DNA from: Nocardia aurantiaca
GTDB taxonomy: Bacteria > Actinomycetota > Actinomycetes > Mycobacteriales > Mycobacteriaceae
Direction: 5' to 3'
NCBI RefSeq assembly: GCF_009708175.1
Contig: NZ_WMBB01000015.1
Location: 1-64,000 of the forward strand
DNA length: 64,000 nt
Positions 1 through 9,488 of this stretch are shown piece by piece (within the stretch, counting starts at the first letter, position 1; each line of letters starts with the position of its first letter). The translations under genes and the position numbers were made by a program. Under the pieces are notes generated by a model that saw only the letters and a program-made list of their open reading frames with translations, was not told where the DNA came from and did no database searches.

Positions 1-2424
1 GCGCAGCAGCCGCTCCTCCGGAGTCAGCTCGGTCTCACCCTTCGGGGTGACCTTGCCGACCAGGATGTCACCGTCACGGACCTCCGCGCCGATGCGCACG
101 ATGCCGCGCTCGTCGAGATCGGCGAGGACCTCGTCGGAGACGTTCGGGATGTCCCGGGTGATCTCCTCGGCACCGAGCTTGGTGTCACGAGCGTCGATCT
201 CGTGCTCCTCGATGTGGATCGAGGTCAGCACGTCGTCCTCCACGAGACGCTGCGACAGGATGATCGCGTCCTCGTAGTTGTGACCCTCCCACGGCATGAT
301 CGCCACGAGCAGGTTCTTACCCAGCGCCATCTCACCGTTCTCGGTGCAGGGGCCGTCGGCGAGCACATGCCCGGCCTCCACGCGCATGCCCTCGTCCACG
401 ATCGGACGCTGGTTGGCGCAGGTGCCCTGGTTCGAACGCTCGAACTTACGCAGCCGGTAGCTGCGACGGGTGCCGTCATCATGCATAACGGTGATGAAGT
501 CGGCCGAAACCTCTTCCACCACACCGGGTTTCTGGTTCACGACCACGTCGCCGGCGTCGACGGCGGCGCGCAGCTCCATGCCGGTGCCGACCAGCGGCGA
601 CTCGGAACGGATCAGCGGCACGGCCTGACGCTGCATGTTCGCGCCCATGAGGGCACGGTTGGCGTCGTCGTGCTCGAGGAACGGAATCATGGCGGTCGCG
701 ACCGACACCATCTGGCGCGGCGAGACGTCCATGAAGGTCACCTCGGTCGGCGAGACGTACTCCATCTCCTCGTTGCCGCGGCGCGCGAGCACCCGGTCCT
801 CGAGGAAGTTGCCGTCGGCGTCGATCGGCGAGTTGGCCTGCGCCCGGACGTGGCGGTCCTCCTCATCGGCGGTCAGGTACTTGACCTCGTCGGTGACGCG
901 GCCGTTCTCGACCCGGCGGTACGGGGTCTCGATGAAACCGAACGGGTTGACCCGCGCGTACACCGACAGCGAGCCGATCAGACCGATGTTGGGGCCTTCC
1001 GGGGTCTCGATCGGGCACATGCGGCCGTAGTGCGAGGGGTGGACGTCGCGGACTTCCAGGCCGGCGCGCTCACGGGACAGACCACCCGGACCCAGCGCCG
1101 ACAGACGACGCTTGTGGGTCAGACCCGACAGCGGGTTGTTCTGGTCCATGAACTGCGACAGCTGCGAGGTGCCGAAGAACTCCTTGATCGCCGCCACGAC
1201 CGGGCGGATGTTGATCAGGGTCTGCGGGGTGATGGCCTCGACGTCCTGGGTGGTCATGCGCTCACGCACGACGCGCTCCATGCGGGACAGGCCGACGCGG
1301 ATCTGGTTCTGGATCAGCTCGCCAACCGTCCGCAGACGACGGTTGCCGAAGTGGTCGATGTCGTCGACCTCGACCGGAACCTCGACGCCGCCGGGGACGG
1401 TCATCAGCTTGTCGCCCTGGTGCAGGCGGACCAGGTACTCGATCGTCGCGACGATGTCTTCCTTGGTCAGCACCGAACCCTGGACGGGCACGCCGGCATT
1501 GACGCCCAGCTTCTTGTTGACCTTGTAGCGGCCGACGCGGGCCAGGTCGTAGCGCTTCTCCTTGAAGAACAGGTTCTCCAGCAGGGTCTGCGCGGACTCC
1601 TTGGTCGGCGGCTCGCCCGGACGCAGCTTGCGGTAGATGTCCAGCAGCGCCTCGTCCTGACCCGGGGTCGAGTCCTTCTCGAGGGTGGACATCATGATCT
1701 CGGAGAAGCCGAAGCGCTCGGTGATCTCCTCGGTCGTCAGGCCCAGCGCCTTCAGCAGCACGGTGACCGGCTGACGACGCTTGCGGTCGATGCGGACGCC
1801 GACGGTGTCGCGCTTGTCCACGTCGAACTCCAGCCACGCGCCGCGCGACGGGATGACGCGCACGGAGTGCAGCGTCTTCTCGGTGGACTTGTCGATGGAC
1901 TCGTCGAAGTACACGCCCGGCGAACGGACCAGCTGCGACACGACGACGCGCTCGGTGCCGTTGATGATGAACGTGCCCTTGTCGGTCATCATCGGGAAGT
2001 CACCCATGAAGACCGTCTGAGACTTGATCTCACCGGTGTTGTTGTTGATGAACTCCGCGGTCACGAACAGCGGCGCCGCGTAGGTCATGTCCTTGTCCTT
2101 GCACTCTTCGATGGAGGCCTTGACCTCTTCGAAGCGCGGGTCGGAGAAGGACAGCGACATGGAGCCGGAGAAGTCCTCGATCGGAGACAGCTCCTCGAGC
2201 ACCTCCTCGAGGCCCCCGACAGGGTTGGTGACGTCGCCGCGCGCGGTGGCACGCTCACGCCAGTCTGCTGAACCGACCAGCCAGGCGAACGATTCGGTTT
2301 GTAGATCGAGAAGTCCGGGAACCTCCAGGGGCTCACGAATCTTCGCGAAAGACACCCGCTTCGGGGCTCCGGGGATACCGGCCTTGGTCTGGGTGGAGAC
2401 TGCCAAGATGCGTCCTTCCAGCAC
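1..2424 (-). CDS. rpoB: DNA-directed RNA polymerase subunit beta (C-terminal part lies outside the window)
   Basis: Catalytic beta subunit of RNA polymerase. The 808 codons present run from the N-terminus to ...EERLLR and match actinobacterial RpoB throughout, including the protrusion, lobe and fork regions. The rifampicin-binding region (about plus positions 1080-1170) reads FMDQNNPLSGLTHKRRLSAL, the sensitive-type sequence with the key Ser and His intact. The frame opens with GTG at 2424 (VLEGRILAVS). A TTG at 2406 has a better Shine-Dalgarno (AAGGA six bases before it) and would give a protein six residues shorter; both starts are plausible. About 350 residues and rpoC are expected to the left of the window. 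Confidence 0.98.
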   Translation of the reverse strand, partial: MLEGRILAVSTQTKAGIPGAPKRVSFAKIREPLEVPGLLDLQTESFAWLVGSADWRERATARGDVTNPVGGLEEVLEELSPIEDFSGSMSLSFSDPRFEEVKASIEECKDKDMTYAAPLFVTAEFINNNTGEIKSQTVFMGDFPMMTDKGTFIINGTERVVVSQLVRSPGVYFDESIDKSTEKTLHSVRVIPSRGAWLEFDVDKRDTVGVRIDRKRRQPVTVLLKALGLTTEEITERFGFSEIMMSTLEKDSTPGQDEALLDIYRKLRPGEPPTKESAQTLLENLFFKEKRYDLARVGRYKVNKKLGVNAGVPVQGSVLTKEDIVATIEYLVRLHQGDKLMTVPGGVEVPVEVDDIDHFGNRRLRTVGELIQNQIRVGLSRMERVVRERMTTQDVEAITPQTLINIRPVVAAIKEFFGTSQLSQFMDQNNPLSGLTHKRRLSALGPGGLSRERAGLEVRDVHPSHYGRMCPIETPEGPNIGLIGSLSVYARVNPFGFIETPYRRVENGRVTDEVKYLTADEEDRHVRAQANSPIDADGNFLEDRVLARRGNEEMEYVSPTEVTFMDVSPRQMVSVATAMIPFLEHDDANRALMGANMQRQAVPLIRSESPLVGTGMELRAAVDAGDVVVNQKPGVVEEVSADFITVMHDDGTRRSYRLRKFERSNQGTCANQRPIVDEGMRVEAGHVLADGPCTENGEMALGKNLLVAIMPWEGHNYEDAIILSQRLVEDDVLTSIHIEEHEIDARDTKLGAEEITRDIPNVSDEVLADLDERGIVRIGAEVRDGDILVGKVTPKGETELTPEERLLR

Positions 2425-2590
2425 CTCACGCGCGTCGCGTGGTGGTCCGCGACCGTCGCTTGTCTGCTACGAATTCCGCTGGTTACGACCCGAACGAAAC
2501 CCAAACAGCGAACAACGGAAGTAACACCTGAGGGTGGAACTTTCGTGATGCGATCGAGGTATGGACAGGAGGCAGCCAGCGCAACGTCCA

Positions 2591-2620
2591 AAACTACACC
2601 CAAACCTACGGGGGTGTCAA
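2591..2620 (-). promoter_or_regulatory. Candidate rpoB promoter
   Basis: On the minus strand a perfect TTGACA (-35, 2620-2615) is followed 18 bases later by TAGTTT (-10, 2596-2591). This implies a leader of roughly 160 nt before rpoB. It is inferred from motif spacing only. The rest of 2425-3099 holds one dispersed repeat and no gene that I can support. Confidence 0.5.
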
Positions 2621-2913
2621 AGTACCACCCGTGGTGATCCGTGGGCGGCAACTTCGCCCTGGTGTGTCTGTGTCGATATCCGGGCGATCAGAGCGCCGAT
2701 ACCAGCACAGCCGAGTGACGGTCTCCACACGGATTTCCGGCTGGGCCGCAGAGTCCGCTGGCTGCGTTCACAAGGCCCTCGCCGGCGTTCTGTCCCTGTG
2801 ACAGCCGCCGCTGTTGTGAATAGCGTGACGGGTCGGACGAAACTCGTCAAGTGGCGGTCCGAGTTGACAAATCGCGAGATCGCCTGTCCCGCTACAAGAT
2901 CACTGTGCTCACC

Positions 2914-3066
2914 TGCCCTTCGCTTCGCTCCGGGCTGTTCGCGGCCCCTTCGGGCCTCGATTCCTCCCTCCGCTCCGCCGAGGCGCGGGTCTATGCAGAC
3001 CCGTCTCGCTTCGGGGCGCAGGTCCATCGACCGCGGTCCGGGATCGAGGCGGGGCCGCGAACTCCG
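2914..3066 (+). repeat. Dispersed palindromic repeat, copy A (divergent)
   Basis: This intergenic copy lies between the last Mce-associated gene and rpoB. It begins TGCCCTTCGCTTCGCTCC and ends near GGGGCCGCGAACTCC, the same boundary motifs as the other copies. The interior carries the recurrent blocks GGCGCGGGTCTATG and GCGCAGGTCCATCG but is the most diverged of the set. It has no coding potential of its own and may act as terminator for the mce transcript. Confidence 0.6.
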
Positions 3067-3099
3067 TGGTCGGTGCGTCCGAGGGGTGGAGGACTCGGG

Positions 3100-3855
3100 C
3101 TATTTGTCGGTGATCTCCGCAGCGAGCCAGTGGCCGTCGACCTTCTGCATGCGCAGCACGATCGGTCCCGAGGCGAGGGGCTCGGGCTTGCCGTCCTTGA
3201 CCGAGGAGATGTTCAGGTTGACCAGTAGCTCGGCGCGGTCGCCGGTGAGAAGGGTCACGCCGATCGGGTCGGTTTTCACGTCGGTGTCGGTCTGGGTCTG
3301 CTTGATGGTGTCGACCGTGGTGTCGACGTACTTGGCGAAATCCTTCTGCATCTTGTCGGTGAGCACCGAGTTGACCGCGGCCTTCCACTTGTCGATCTCG
3401 GCGGCCTTGTAGCCGTAGAGCGTGGTGAGGGCGTGGTCGGCGGCGGCCTTGACCTCGTCGGTGGCCTTGTTGTCGACGTAGGCGAGATTGCCCGAATCCG
3501 AATTCGGCTTGCTCACCCAGTGATTCACCGCACCGGCGATCGCGAAGGCGAGCAACAGCGCCGACAGCACCCCGCACAGCACGGCGACACCCCAGTTACG
3601 CCAAAACGTGCCCCAGCCCGACTGCTTGGAATACTGTTGTGAGGCAGGGTCTTTGGACAGGCCCGGACCGCGCGGCGGAGTGGTGCCCGACGCGGTCCGA
3701 CCCGCTCGCTCGGAGGTGGACCGAGCGTTCACGGTGGTCTTCCGCTCGGTCCCGGTGGCCTGCACGTCCGCGGCGGTGGTGCGCGACGCGGTGCCGCGTT
3801 GGGCAGCAGGGCGGCGCGGGGTGACGCGGTTGACGGGTCGTTTCCGGTTGGCCAT
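3100..3855 (-). CDS. Mce-associated membrane protein (second, distal)
   Basis: Last gene of the mce operon, 251 aa. The ATG at 3855 was chosen over an upstream in-frame start because AAGGAGGGAG sits just before it. There is a basic, Ser/Thr-rich cytoplasmic N-terminus, one transmembrane helix at about residues 86-110 (WGVAVLCGVLSALLLAFAIA), then an extracytoplasmic domain of about 140 aa ending in the family-typical VDGHWLAAEITDK. Mas proteins are accessory to Mce lipid transporters; their exact role is unclear. The gene lies 13 bp after the previous mas gene. Confidence 0.85.
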   Translation of the reverse strand: MANRKRPVNRVTPRRPAAQRGTASRTTAADVQATGTERKTTVNARSTSERAGRTASGTTPPRGPGLSKDPASQQYSKQSGWGTFWRNWGVAVLCGVLSALLLAFAIAGAVNHWVSKPNSDSGNLAYVDNKATDEVKAAADHALTTLYGYKAAEIDKWKAAVNSVLTDKMQKDFAKYVDTTVDTIKQTQTDTDVKTDPIGVTLLTGDRAELLVNLNISSVKDGKPEPLASGPIVLRMQKVDGHWLAAEITDK

Positions 3856-3868
3856 GGTCACTCCCTCC

Positions 3869-4675
3869 TTAGTTGCCCGGCTTGGGGGTGGGCTGAGTCG
3901 ACGTCGGTTGCCGCGCATCCTGTTGGGCGCCGCCCGAGCCCAGGGGCACCGGCTCGCCGAGATTCTGGGCCTTCTCGGCCTTCCAGGTGCTGCCGACCTT
4001 CACCATGTCGAGGGTCCACAGCTGGCGGAAGGTGGCGGGCTGGCCGCCGGGCCAGCTGCGGGTGATCTTCAGCACCGCGAAGGCGGAGGCGTGGTCGAGT
4101 TCGCTGTTGAGCGAGGTGAGCGTGATGCCCTCGACAGCGGCTTGGATGCGGGTCTTGGAGTCCTGGGCGGTCTGCTTGAGCTGATCCTGCCCGTCCTCCT
4201 GCTGCTTCAGCAGCTCGCCGGTCATGGATGACCGGATGTTCGCCAGCGACCCGTCGATATCGTCCGGGTTGATGGACATGAGATTGACCGCGGCCTGGCG
4301 GCCATCGGTCAGGGCGGCGTCGCGGGCTTCGGCCCGGGTCTCGTCCTTGGCGTCGCCGAACCAGACGAAGCCGACCACGGCCGCCACGACGGCGGACACG
4401 GCCAGCAGCGCGACCGCGCCGAGCTTCCGCATGTCCCGGCCATTCGCCGAGGCCGGCTCGGGTGTCTTTGCGGTGGCCGGCTCGGCGGGCTTGTCCAGCA
4501 CAACGGTCGGCTCGGCCGCCGACCCGGCCGTGTCCGCTCCCGATGACGTGGCATCGGCGTCGGCGGATATGGTCGCGGCGTCTGCCCTGGACGCGTCCGG
4601 GGTTGTATCGGGAACCGGCGTGGTTGCCGGCTTCTCGAGGTTCGCCCCCGATTCGCTGTCCTTGTGCTGACTCAC
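3869..4675 (-). CDS. Mce-associated membrane protein (first)
   Basis: 268 aa with a long acidic, Ala/Thr-rich N-terminal segment (about 1-80), one transmembrane helix (about 84-107, GAVALLAVSAVVAAVVGFVW), then a Mas domain in which a Trp-rich core (FRQLWTLDMVKVGSTWKAEK) precedes a Pro/Gln-rich tail. It starts at GTG, 69 bp after mceF. The best ribosome-binding sequence (AGAGGAAAG) lies in front of an overlapping ATG whose reading frame is only M-V-A-A-stop, so the true initiation may be coupled to that mini-frame. Confidence 0.8.
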   Translation of the reverse strand: MSQHKDSESGANLEKPATTPVPDTTPDASRADAATISADADATSSGADTAGSAAEPTVVLDKPAEPATAKTPEPASANGRDMRKLGAVALLAVSAVVAAVVGFVWFGDAKDETRAEARDAALTDGRQAAVNLMSINPDDIDGSLANIRSSMTGELLKQQEDGQDQLKQTAQDSKTRIQAAVEGITLTSLNSELDHASAFAVLKITRSWPGGQPATFRQLWTLDMVKVGSTWKAEKAQNLGEPVPLGSGGAQQDARQPTSTQPTPKPGN

Positions 4676-4744
4676 GCCGCCACCATACTTTCCTCTCTTC
4701 GCGCCCTAGCCGGGACCGTGTGCCACATCGCTACCCGAATCCGA

Positions 4745-5986
4745 TCAGTGCTTGGGCGTGATGCCCATCAGCGTGGCCAGCTGGGTGGCCACCGGGTTCA
4801 GGTTGAGCTTGTCCGGGTCGTACTTCGGCTTGTCGTCCCACGGCTGCCCGACACTCGGATCGGCCAGCTCGGCGCGGTTGGCGCCGCGGACGTCGGTCTC
4901 GCTGCCCTGCGGGACATTGCAGCCGGCTTCGGTATTGAACGGGAAGTCGTCACGGCTGTCGTCGAAGCTGGGGTTCTGGGCCTTCATCTGATCCAGAATC
5001 CGTTGCGTGCCTTCGTATCCCAGCGTGCAGGCGGGCGGGTTGTTGGTCTCCAGGACCAGGCCGAAGTGGGTGGTGCCGTCACCGGGCGCGGTGGACGAAC
5101 CGCCCAGCGGCAGCAGCGGCAGCATCTGCAGCACCGGGCCGAGGGCGTAGAACTTCGGCGAGATGGCCAGCAGCAGGACCCGCAGGTTGGTGAGGTCCTT
5201 GGTGAGGGCCGGGCCGCTCTCGGTGAGCAGGCGCTGGATCGCCGATCCGGCGTCCTTACCCGTGCCGATGAGGCGGCGGATGTCCGGGTCGTTGGACTTC
5301 AGCTGCGCGGTGAGCTTGTCCAGGCCGTCGCTGAACTGAAGGATCGCCGGTGACTGCTCGGCCTGGGTGCCCAGCACGGTGCGGGCGGACCGGAGCAGCG
5401 CCAGGGTCTGCGGCAGGTTGTCCGCGGCCGTCGCGCTGAACTGGTTGAGCGAGTCGACCAGGATCTTGAGGTCGTCACCCCTACCGTCGAAGGCCTTGCC
5501 CAGCTCGGTGATGGTGGTGGACACCGCCTTCAGGTCGGTCGTACCGGCGAAGTGGTCGACACTGGAGAGCAGGTCCTCCACGTGAATGGGCACCTGCGCT
5601 CCGACGATGACCGAGCCGTCCTTCAGGTAGGGCCCGCCGTCGCCGGTGGGCTGCAGATCCACGTACTGCTCACCGATGGCGGAACGGTCGGCGACCACGG
5701 CCTTGGCATTGGCGGGGACCTTGGGCTTACCGGAGTTCATCTCCAGGGTGATGAGCACGCCGTCGGGGGTGACGTCGAGGTCGCCGACCCGTCCCACGGG
5801 GACGCCGCGGTAGGTGACCTCCGCGCCCTTGGACAGGTTGCCGGTCTCGGCGGCCTGCACCTTCACCTTGTACAGCCCGAAACCGAGCATATTGTCCAGC
5901 CGCACGTATTTTGCGCCGACGAAGACGACGCCGATCACGGCGATGAGCGCGAAGGCGATCAGCTGATTGCGTACCAGACGTGTCAT
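4745..5986 (-). CDS. mceF: MCE family protein MceF
   Basis: Sixth MCE subunit, 413 aa. It has an N-terminal membrane anchor (about 5-25, RNQLIAFALIAVIGVVFVGA), then the MlaD/MCE beta-barrel domain (about 35-115, with KGAEVTYRGVPVGRV), then a long helical region. MCE proteins form an elongated hexameric tube that carries lipids from the outer envelope to the YrbE permease. The start overlaps the mceE stop by four bases, showing translational coupling. Position last among six MCE genes fits MceF. Confidence 0.92.
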   Translation of the reverse strand: MTRLVRNQLIAFALIAVIGVVFVGAKYVRLDNMLGFGLYKVKVQAAETGNLSKGAEVTYRGVPVGRVGDLDVTPDGVLITLEMNSGKPKVPANAKAVVADRSAIGEQYVDLQPTGDGGPYLKDGSVIVGAQVPIHVEDLLSSVDHFAGTTDLKAVSTTITELGKAFDGRGDDLKILVDSLNQFSATAADNLPQTLALLRSARTVLGTQAEQSPAILQFSDGLDKLTAQLKSNDPDIRRLIGTGKDAGSAIQRLLTESGPALTKDLTNLRVLLLAISPKFYALGPVLQMLPLLPLGGSSTAPGDGTTHFGLVLETNNPPACTLGYEGTQRILDQMKAQNPSFDDSRDDFPFNTEAGCNVPQGSETDVRGANRAELADPSVGQPWDDKPKYDPDKLNLNPVATQLATLMGITPKH

Positions 5987-7221
5987 CGCGGACCACCCAC
6001 TCCCAGCTGCTCGAGGATCGATCCGAGCGGATCGGTCGGTCCCGGCCCGGTCGGCTTGGCCACCGTGTTCGGCAGCGGCAGCAGCGAGACGGTCGGCCAG
6101 CCGCCGCGCGGCCCGTTGCCGTTGTAGTACGGGTTGGTCGGGTCCACGTTGACCTGGCGGCCGCTGGGCGGCACATACTGCGGATCCGGTTTGCCCACAC
6201 CGAGATTCGACAGCAGGGTGCCGATCTGCAGGTCCACCGAGAGCCAGGTGTTGACCTGCCCGCCGAACGCCGACTTGATGGCCTCGTCCGGGAACGGGTA
6301 GGTCGGGATGAGCGGGAACGCGGTCACCAGGTCACCGGCCGACGACCCCAGCGCCTGCAAGGTGGGCCGCAGTGAGGACAGGTCGGTGATCAGATTGTCC
6401 TTGGACTTGTTGAGCACGTCGAAGCCGGCCTGCCCCAGCCGATCCAGCTGGCTCAGCAGCTGAATCAACTGCGGCCGTTGCTCATTGAGGATCTTGATGC
6501 CGCCCGGCAACTCGTCGAGGATCTTGGAGATCTGCTCGGTCTGCTGCCCCACCCGGCTGGTCAGCGTGTCGAGGCTGTCCAGGGCGCGGGTGATGTTGTC
6601 GACCTGGTCGTCGAGACCCTTGATGAGAATGTCGGCCTGGTTCAGCAGGTCCCGCACCTTCCCCTCGCGACCGCCCAGCGTCTTGTTGAGCTCCACCACG
6701 ATCGGCTGCAGTTGCGCCACGCCGCCGCCATTGAGCAGCAGCGACAGCGCGCCCAGCACCTGTTCCACCTCGGTGGCGGTGCGGGTGTTCTCGACCGGGA
6801 TCCGGGCGCCGTCCTTCAGCCGCGCGGAATCGGCATCCTTGGCGGGAGCGGACAGTTCGATGTACTTCTCACCCAGCAGGTTGGTCTGCTTGACCTCGGC
6901 GCGAGCATTGGCGGGCAGGTTCACGCTGTCGTTCACCAGCACCTGCACGCTGGCTTCCCAGGCGTTGTCGGGCGCGATGCGGATCTTGTCGACCCGGCCC
7001 ACGGCCACGCCGTCCACCTTCACCGTCGACTGCGGGACCAGGTCCAGCACGTCGGCGAAGCGGATGTCGAGGTGCAGTGGGTGCTTGCCCACGTTGGGGC
7101 CGCCGGGCAGCGGAATGCTCTCCGCACCGCAGCCCGCGGCCGCCAGCGTCACCGCGCTCAGCGAGGTGGCCAGCAGAGCGGCGCGCTTGACCCGGCCGCC
7201 GCGAATCCGGTTGGCGCTCAT
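5983..7221 (-). CDS. mceE: MCE family lipoprotein MceE (LprK/LprN type)
   Basis: 412 aa. A signal peptide is followed by a lipobox-like LAAAGC (Cys at about residue 31), so this is the lipid-anchored MCE subunit, as expected for the fifth gene of the operon. The MCE domain follows (about 45-130), then a coiled, helix-rich region with repeated Gln/Leu heptads. The ATG overlaps the mceD stop (ATGA) and the 3' end overlaps the mceF start. Confidence 0.92.
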   Translation of the reverse strand: MSANRIRGGRVKRAALLATSLSAVTLAAAGCGAESIPLPGGPNVGKHPLHLDIRFADVLDLVPQSTVKVDGVAVGRVDKIRIAPDNAWEASVQVLVNDSVNLPANARAEVKQTNLLGEKYIELSAPAKDADSARLKDGARIPVENTRTATEVEQVLGALSLLLNGGGVAQLQPIVVELNKTLGGREGKVRDLLNQADILIKGLDDQVDNITRALDSLDTLTSRVGQQTEQISKILDELPGGIKILNEQRPQLIQLLSQLDRLGQAGFDVLNKSKDNLITDLSSLRPTLQALGSSAGDLVTAFPLIPTYPFPDEAIKSAFGGQVNTWLSVDLQIGTLLSNLGVGKPDPQYVPPSGRQVNVDPTNPYYNGNGPRGGWPTVSLLPLPNTVAKPTGPGPTDPLGSILEQLGVGGPR

Positions 7222-8477
7222 CGCTGCCCACCTTCCTGCTGCGACGGCGGCAGCTGATCGGACGGGTTTCCGGGCACGCTGCCGGGCACCGGATTGCGCT
7301 GCTCGTTCTCGCCGCTGAGGATGCCGAAGGGCAGCACCAGCGTCGGCGTCTTCACGCCGGCGGTGAGCTGATCGGTGATCACCTTGCAGTTGTTCAGGAT
7401 CGGCTGCAGCTGCCGGGAGATCGCGTCGAACTTGGGGTCACCGGGACGCAGCTTGCCCAGGTCCAGCATCTTGCAGATGACGCCGAACGGATCCTGCAGG
7501 TCGGGGAAGTTCGGGCGCATGTCGAGCGTGCCGGTCTCACCATTGTGCACATTGATCAGGTTGCTCAGCGCGGTCGGGATGAGCGGCAGCGCCTTGGCCA
7601 GATCGTCACGCTGATCGGCGAGGGTCTGGGTGAGCTTGGTCAGCGCATCGGCGTTGGACTGCACCAGGTCCCGGTTGTTGTCGATGAACCGGGCCACATC
7701 GCCGAGTGCGACCGAGAGCAGGTTCAGCGCGTCGCCGAGGGTCCGGCGCTCGTCGGACAGGAACCCGGCCAGCGAGGCCAACTGGGTGTTGAAGGTCCGC
7801 ACCTGCGCGTCGTTGTCGGCCAGCGTCTGCACGAAGGTCTGCAGGTTCTTGACCGTGTCGAAAATGTCGGTGCGCGAATCGGAGAGCGCGTGCGCGGCCT
7901 TGGACAGCTGCGTGAAGCTGTTGCCCAATGCCTCACCGTTGCCGGAGAGGTTGTCCGCGGAGGTGCGGGCCAGCTGGTTCAGCGCCCCGTCCTTGTTGGC
8001 GCCGTTGGGGCCCAGCGCATCCGAGAGTTCGGTGATGCTCTTGTAGAGCCGGTCCACCTCGACCGGGGTCGCGGTGCGCTCCTTCGGGATGGTGGCGTTG
8101 CGCCCCATCTTGGGCCCGCCCTTGTAGGCGGGCGCGAGCTGGATGTACCGATCCGACACCACCGAGGGGGTGATCTGGGCGGCCTTGGCGTCGGCGGGGA
8201 TGTCGTAGTTGCGGTCGACCTTCATGACGACCTCGACCACGTCGCCCTTCGGCTTCACCGAGTCCACCCGGCCCACCGGCACACCCAGGATCCGGACGTC
8301 CGAACCCTTGTAGATGCCGATGGACTTGTCGAAGTACGCGGTGATCGTCGTCGTCTGGAGACGGTCGAAGCCCCACCATGCGACGCCCGCGAGCACCACC
8401 GCGAGGGCGGCCACCGCGGCGATGATCTTGCTCTTACGGCTGGTGCCGCGCAGGGCGGTCAGCGGATTGCTCGCCAC
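7218..8477 (-). CDS. mceD: MCE family protein MceD
   Basis: 419 aa with an N-terminal transmembrane helix (about 17-36, KIIAAVAALAVVLAGVAWWG), an MCE domain (about 45-130, GSDVRILGVPVGRVDSV), a helical needle region and a Pro/Gln-rich tail. The GTG start has GGGAGG seven bases upstream and lies 3 bp after the mceC stop. Subunit of the Mce lipid-transport tube. Confidence 0.92.
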   Translation of the reverse strand: MASNPLTALRGTSRKSKIIAAVAALAVVLAGVAWWGFDRLQTTTITAYFDKSIGIYKGSDVRILGVPVGRVDSVKPKGDVVEVVMKVDRNYDIPADAKAAQITPSVVSDRYIQLAPAYKGGPKMGRNATIPKERTATPVEVDRLYKSITELSDALGPNGANKDGALNQLARTSADNLSGNGEALGNSFTQLSKAAHALSDSRTDIFDTVKNLQTFVQTLADNDAQVRTFNTQLASLAGFLSDERRTLGDALNLLSVALGDVARFIDNNRDLVQSNADALTKLTQTLADQRDDLAKALPLIPTALSNLINVHNGETGTLDMRPNFPDLQDPFGVICKMLDLGKLRPGDPKFDAISRQLQPILNNCKVITDQLTAGVKTPTLVLPFGILSGENEQRNPVPGSVPGNPSDQLPPSQQEGGQR

Positions 8478-8480
8478 GAG

Positions 8481-9488
8481 TCAACCTCCCAACTTTCGGA
8501 TCGGCTGGCGCTCACCCGGGATGTCCGGCAACGCGGGCGGAATCAGGTTCGTGATGACGGCGTCGAACCAGCGACCGTTGCCCAGCACATTGGAGTAGAG
8601 CCCATAGAAGGGCGCGGCCAGCGAGAGGGTCTTGGACAGGTCGGCCTGGTGGTCGTTGAGCAGCTCGATGGTCTTGTTGAGATTGGTCAACGCCGGGCCG
8701 ATCTGTTGCTCGTTGTCCTTGACCAGCGCGGTCAGTTCCGCCGCAACGGTTTTCGCGCCGGTGAGCAGCTGGTGGATGGCCTGCTGGCGCACGTTCAGCT
8801 CGGCCAGCAGCTGGCCGCCGTTGGCAAGCAGCCGCTCGAACTCCTGGTTCCGGTCGGCCAGCACCTTGGTGGTGGTCTTGGTGGCGGCGAACAGCTTCAC
8901 GAGCTGATCGTCGCGCTTGGCCAGGGTCTCCGAGAGCCGAGCGACGCCGTCGATGGAGCCGCGCAGTTCCGGCGGCGTGGCCGAGAAGGCGTCCGACAGC
9001 ACCTGGAAGCTCTGCGCCAGCTGCGCGGTATTGGTCTCCTCGATGTTCTTGGCGGCATCGCTGAAGGCGTCCACCACGTCGTAGGGAGACACGGTGCGCG
9101 ACAGCGGGATCCGGTCCGAGGGGTTCATGGTCTTGGAGCCCTTGGGGTCCAGCGCCAGGTACTTCTGCCCGAGCAGGGTCTTGATCTGGATCGAGGCGGT
9201 GGTCTCGTTGCCGATCCAGGCGTCCTGGGTGCGGAAGTCGACCAGCACCTTGTCGCCGTCGAGGCGGACATCGGACACCGCGCCGACCTTCACGCCGGCG
9301 ATGCGCACCTCGTTGCCCTTCTTCAGCCCCGCGGCCTCGGAGAACTCGGCGGTGTACTTGGTGCCGGCCCCGATCAGCGGCAGCTTGTCGAGGTTGAAAG
9401 CGGACATGGTCACCAGCAGCACCAGGATCAGGCCCAGTCCGCCCATGAACGCCGGACTGCGCTTGCCCAATACGACGCGGTCGTCCAT
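8481..9488 (-). CDS. mceC: MCE family protein MceC
   Basis: 335 aa from the ATG at 9488 (MDDRVVLGKR). This start shares its A with the TGA stop of mceB (TGATG), so I prefer it to a longer in-frame extension that would overlap mceB by 144 bases. It has a transmembrane anchor (about 14-34) and an MCE domain (about 40-125, GNEVRIAGVKVGAVSDV), then helical repeats with Leu/Gln-rich stretches. Confidence 0.9.
   Translation of the reverse strand: MDDRVVLGKRSPAFMGGLGLILVLLVTMSAFNLDKLPLIGAGTKYTAEFSEAAGLKKGNEVRIAGVKVGAVSDVRLDGDKVLVDFRTQDAWIGNETTASIQIKTLLGQKYLALDPKGSKTMNPSDRIPLSRTVSPYDVVDAFSDAAKNIEETNTAQLAQSFQVLSDAFSATPPELRGSIDGVARLSETLAKRDDQLVKLFAATKTTTKVLADRNQEFERLLANGGQLLAELNVRQQAIHQLLTGAKTVAAELTALVKDNEQQIGPALTNLNKTIELLNDHQADLSKTLSLAAPFYGLYSNVLGNGRWFDAVITNLIPPALPDIPGERQPIRKLGG

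Noticed and set aside
202..2271. 689-codon plus-strand open frame
   Set aside because: Antisense of rpoB; composition (many H, R, D, V, Q) is typical of the complementary strand of a high-GC gene and no family is recognised.
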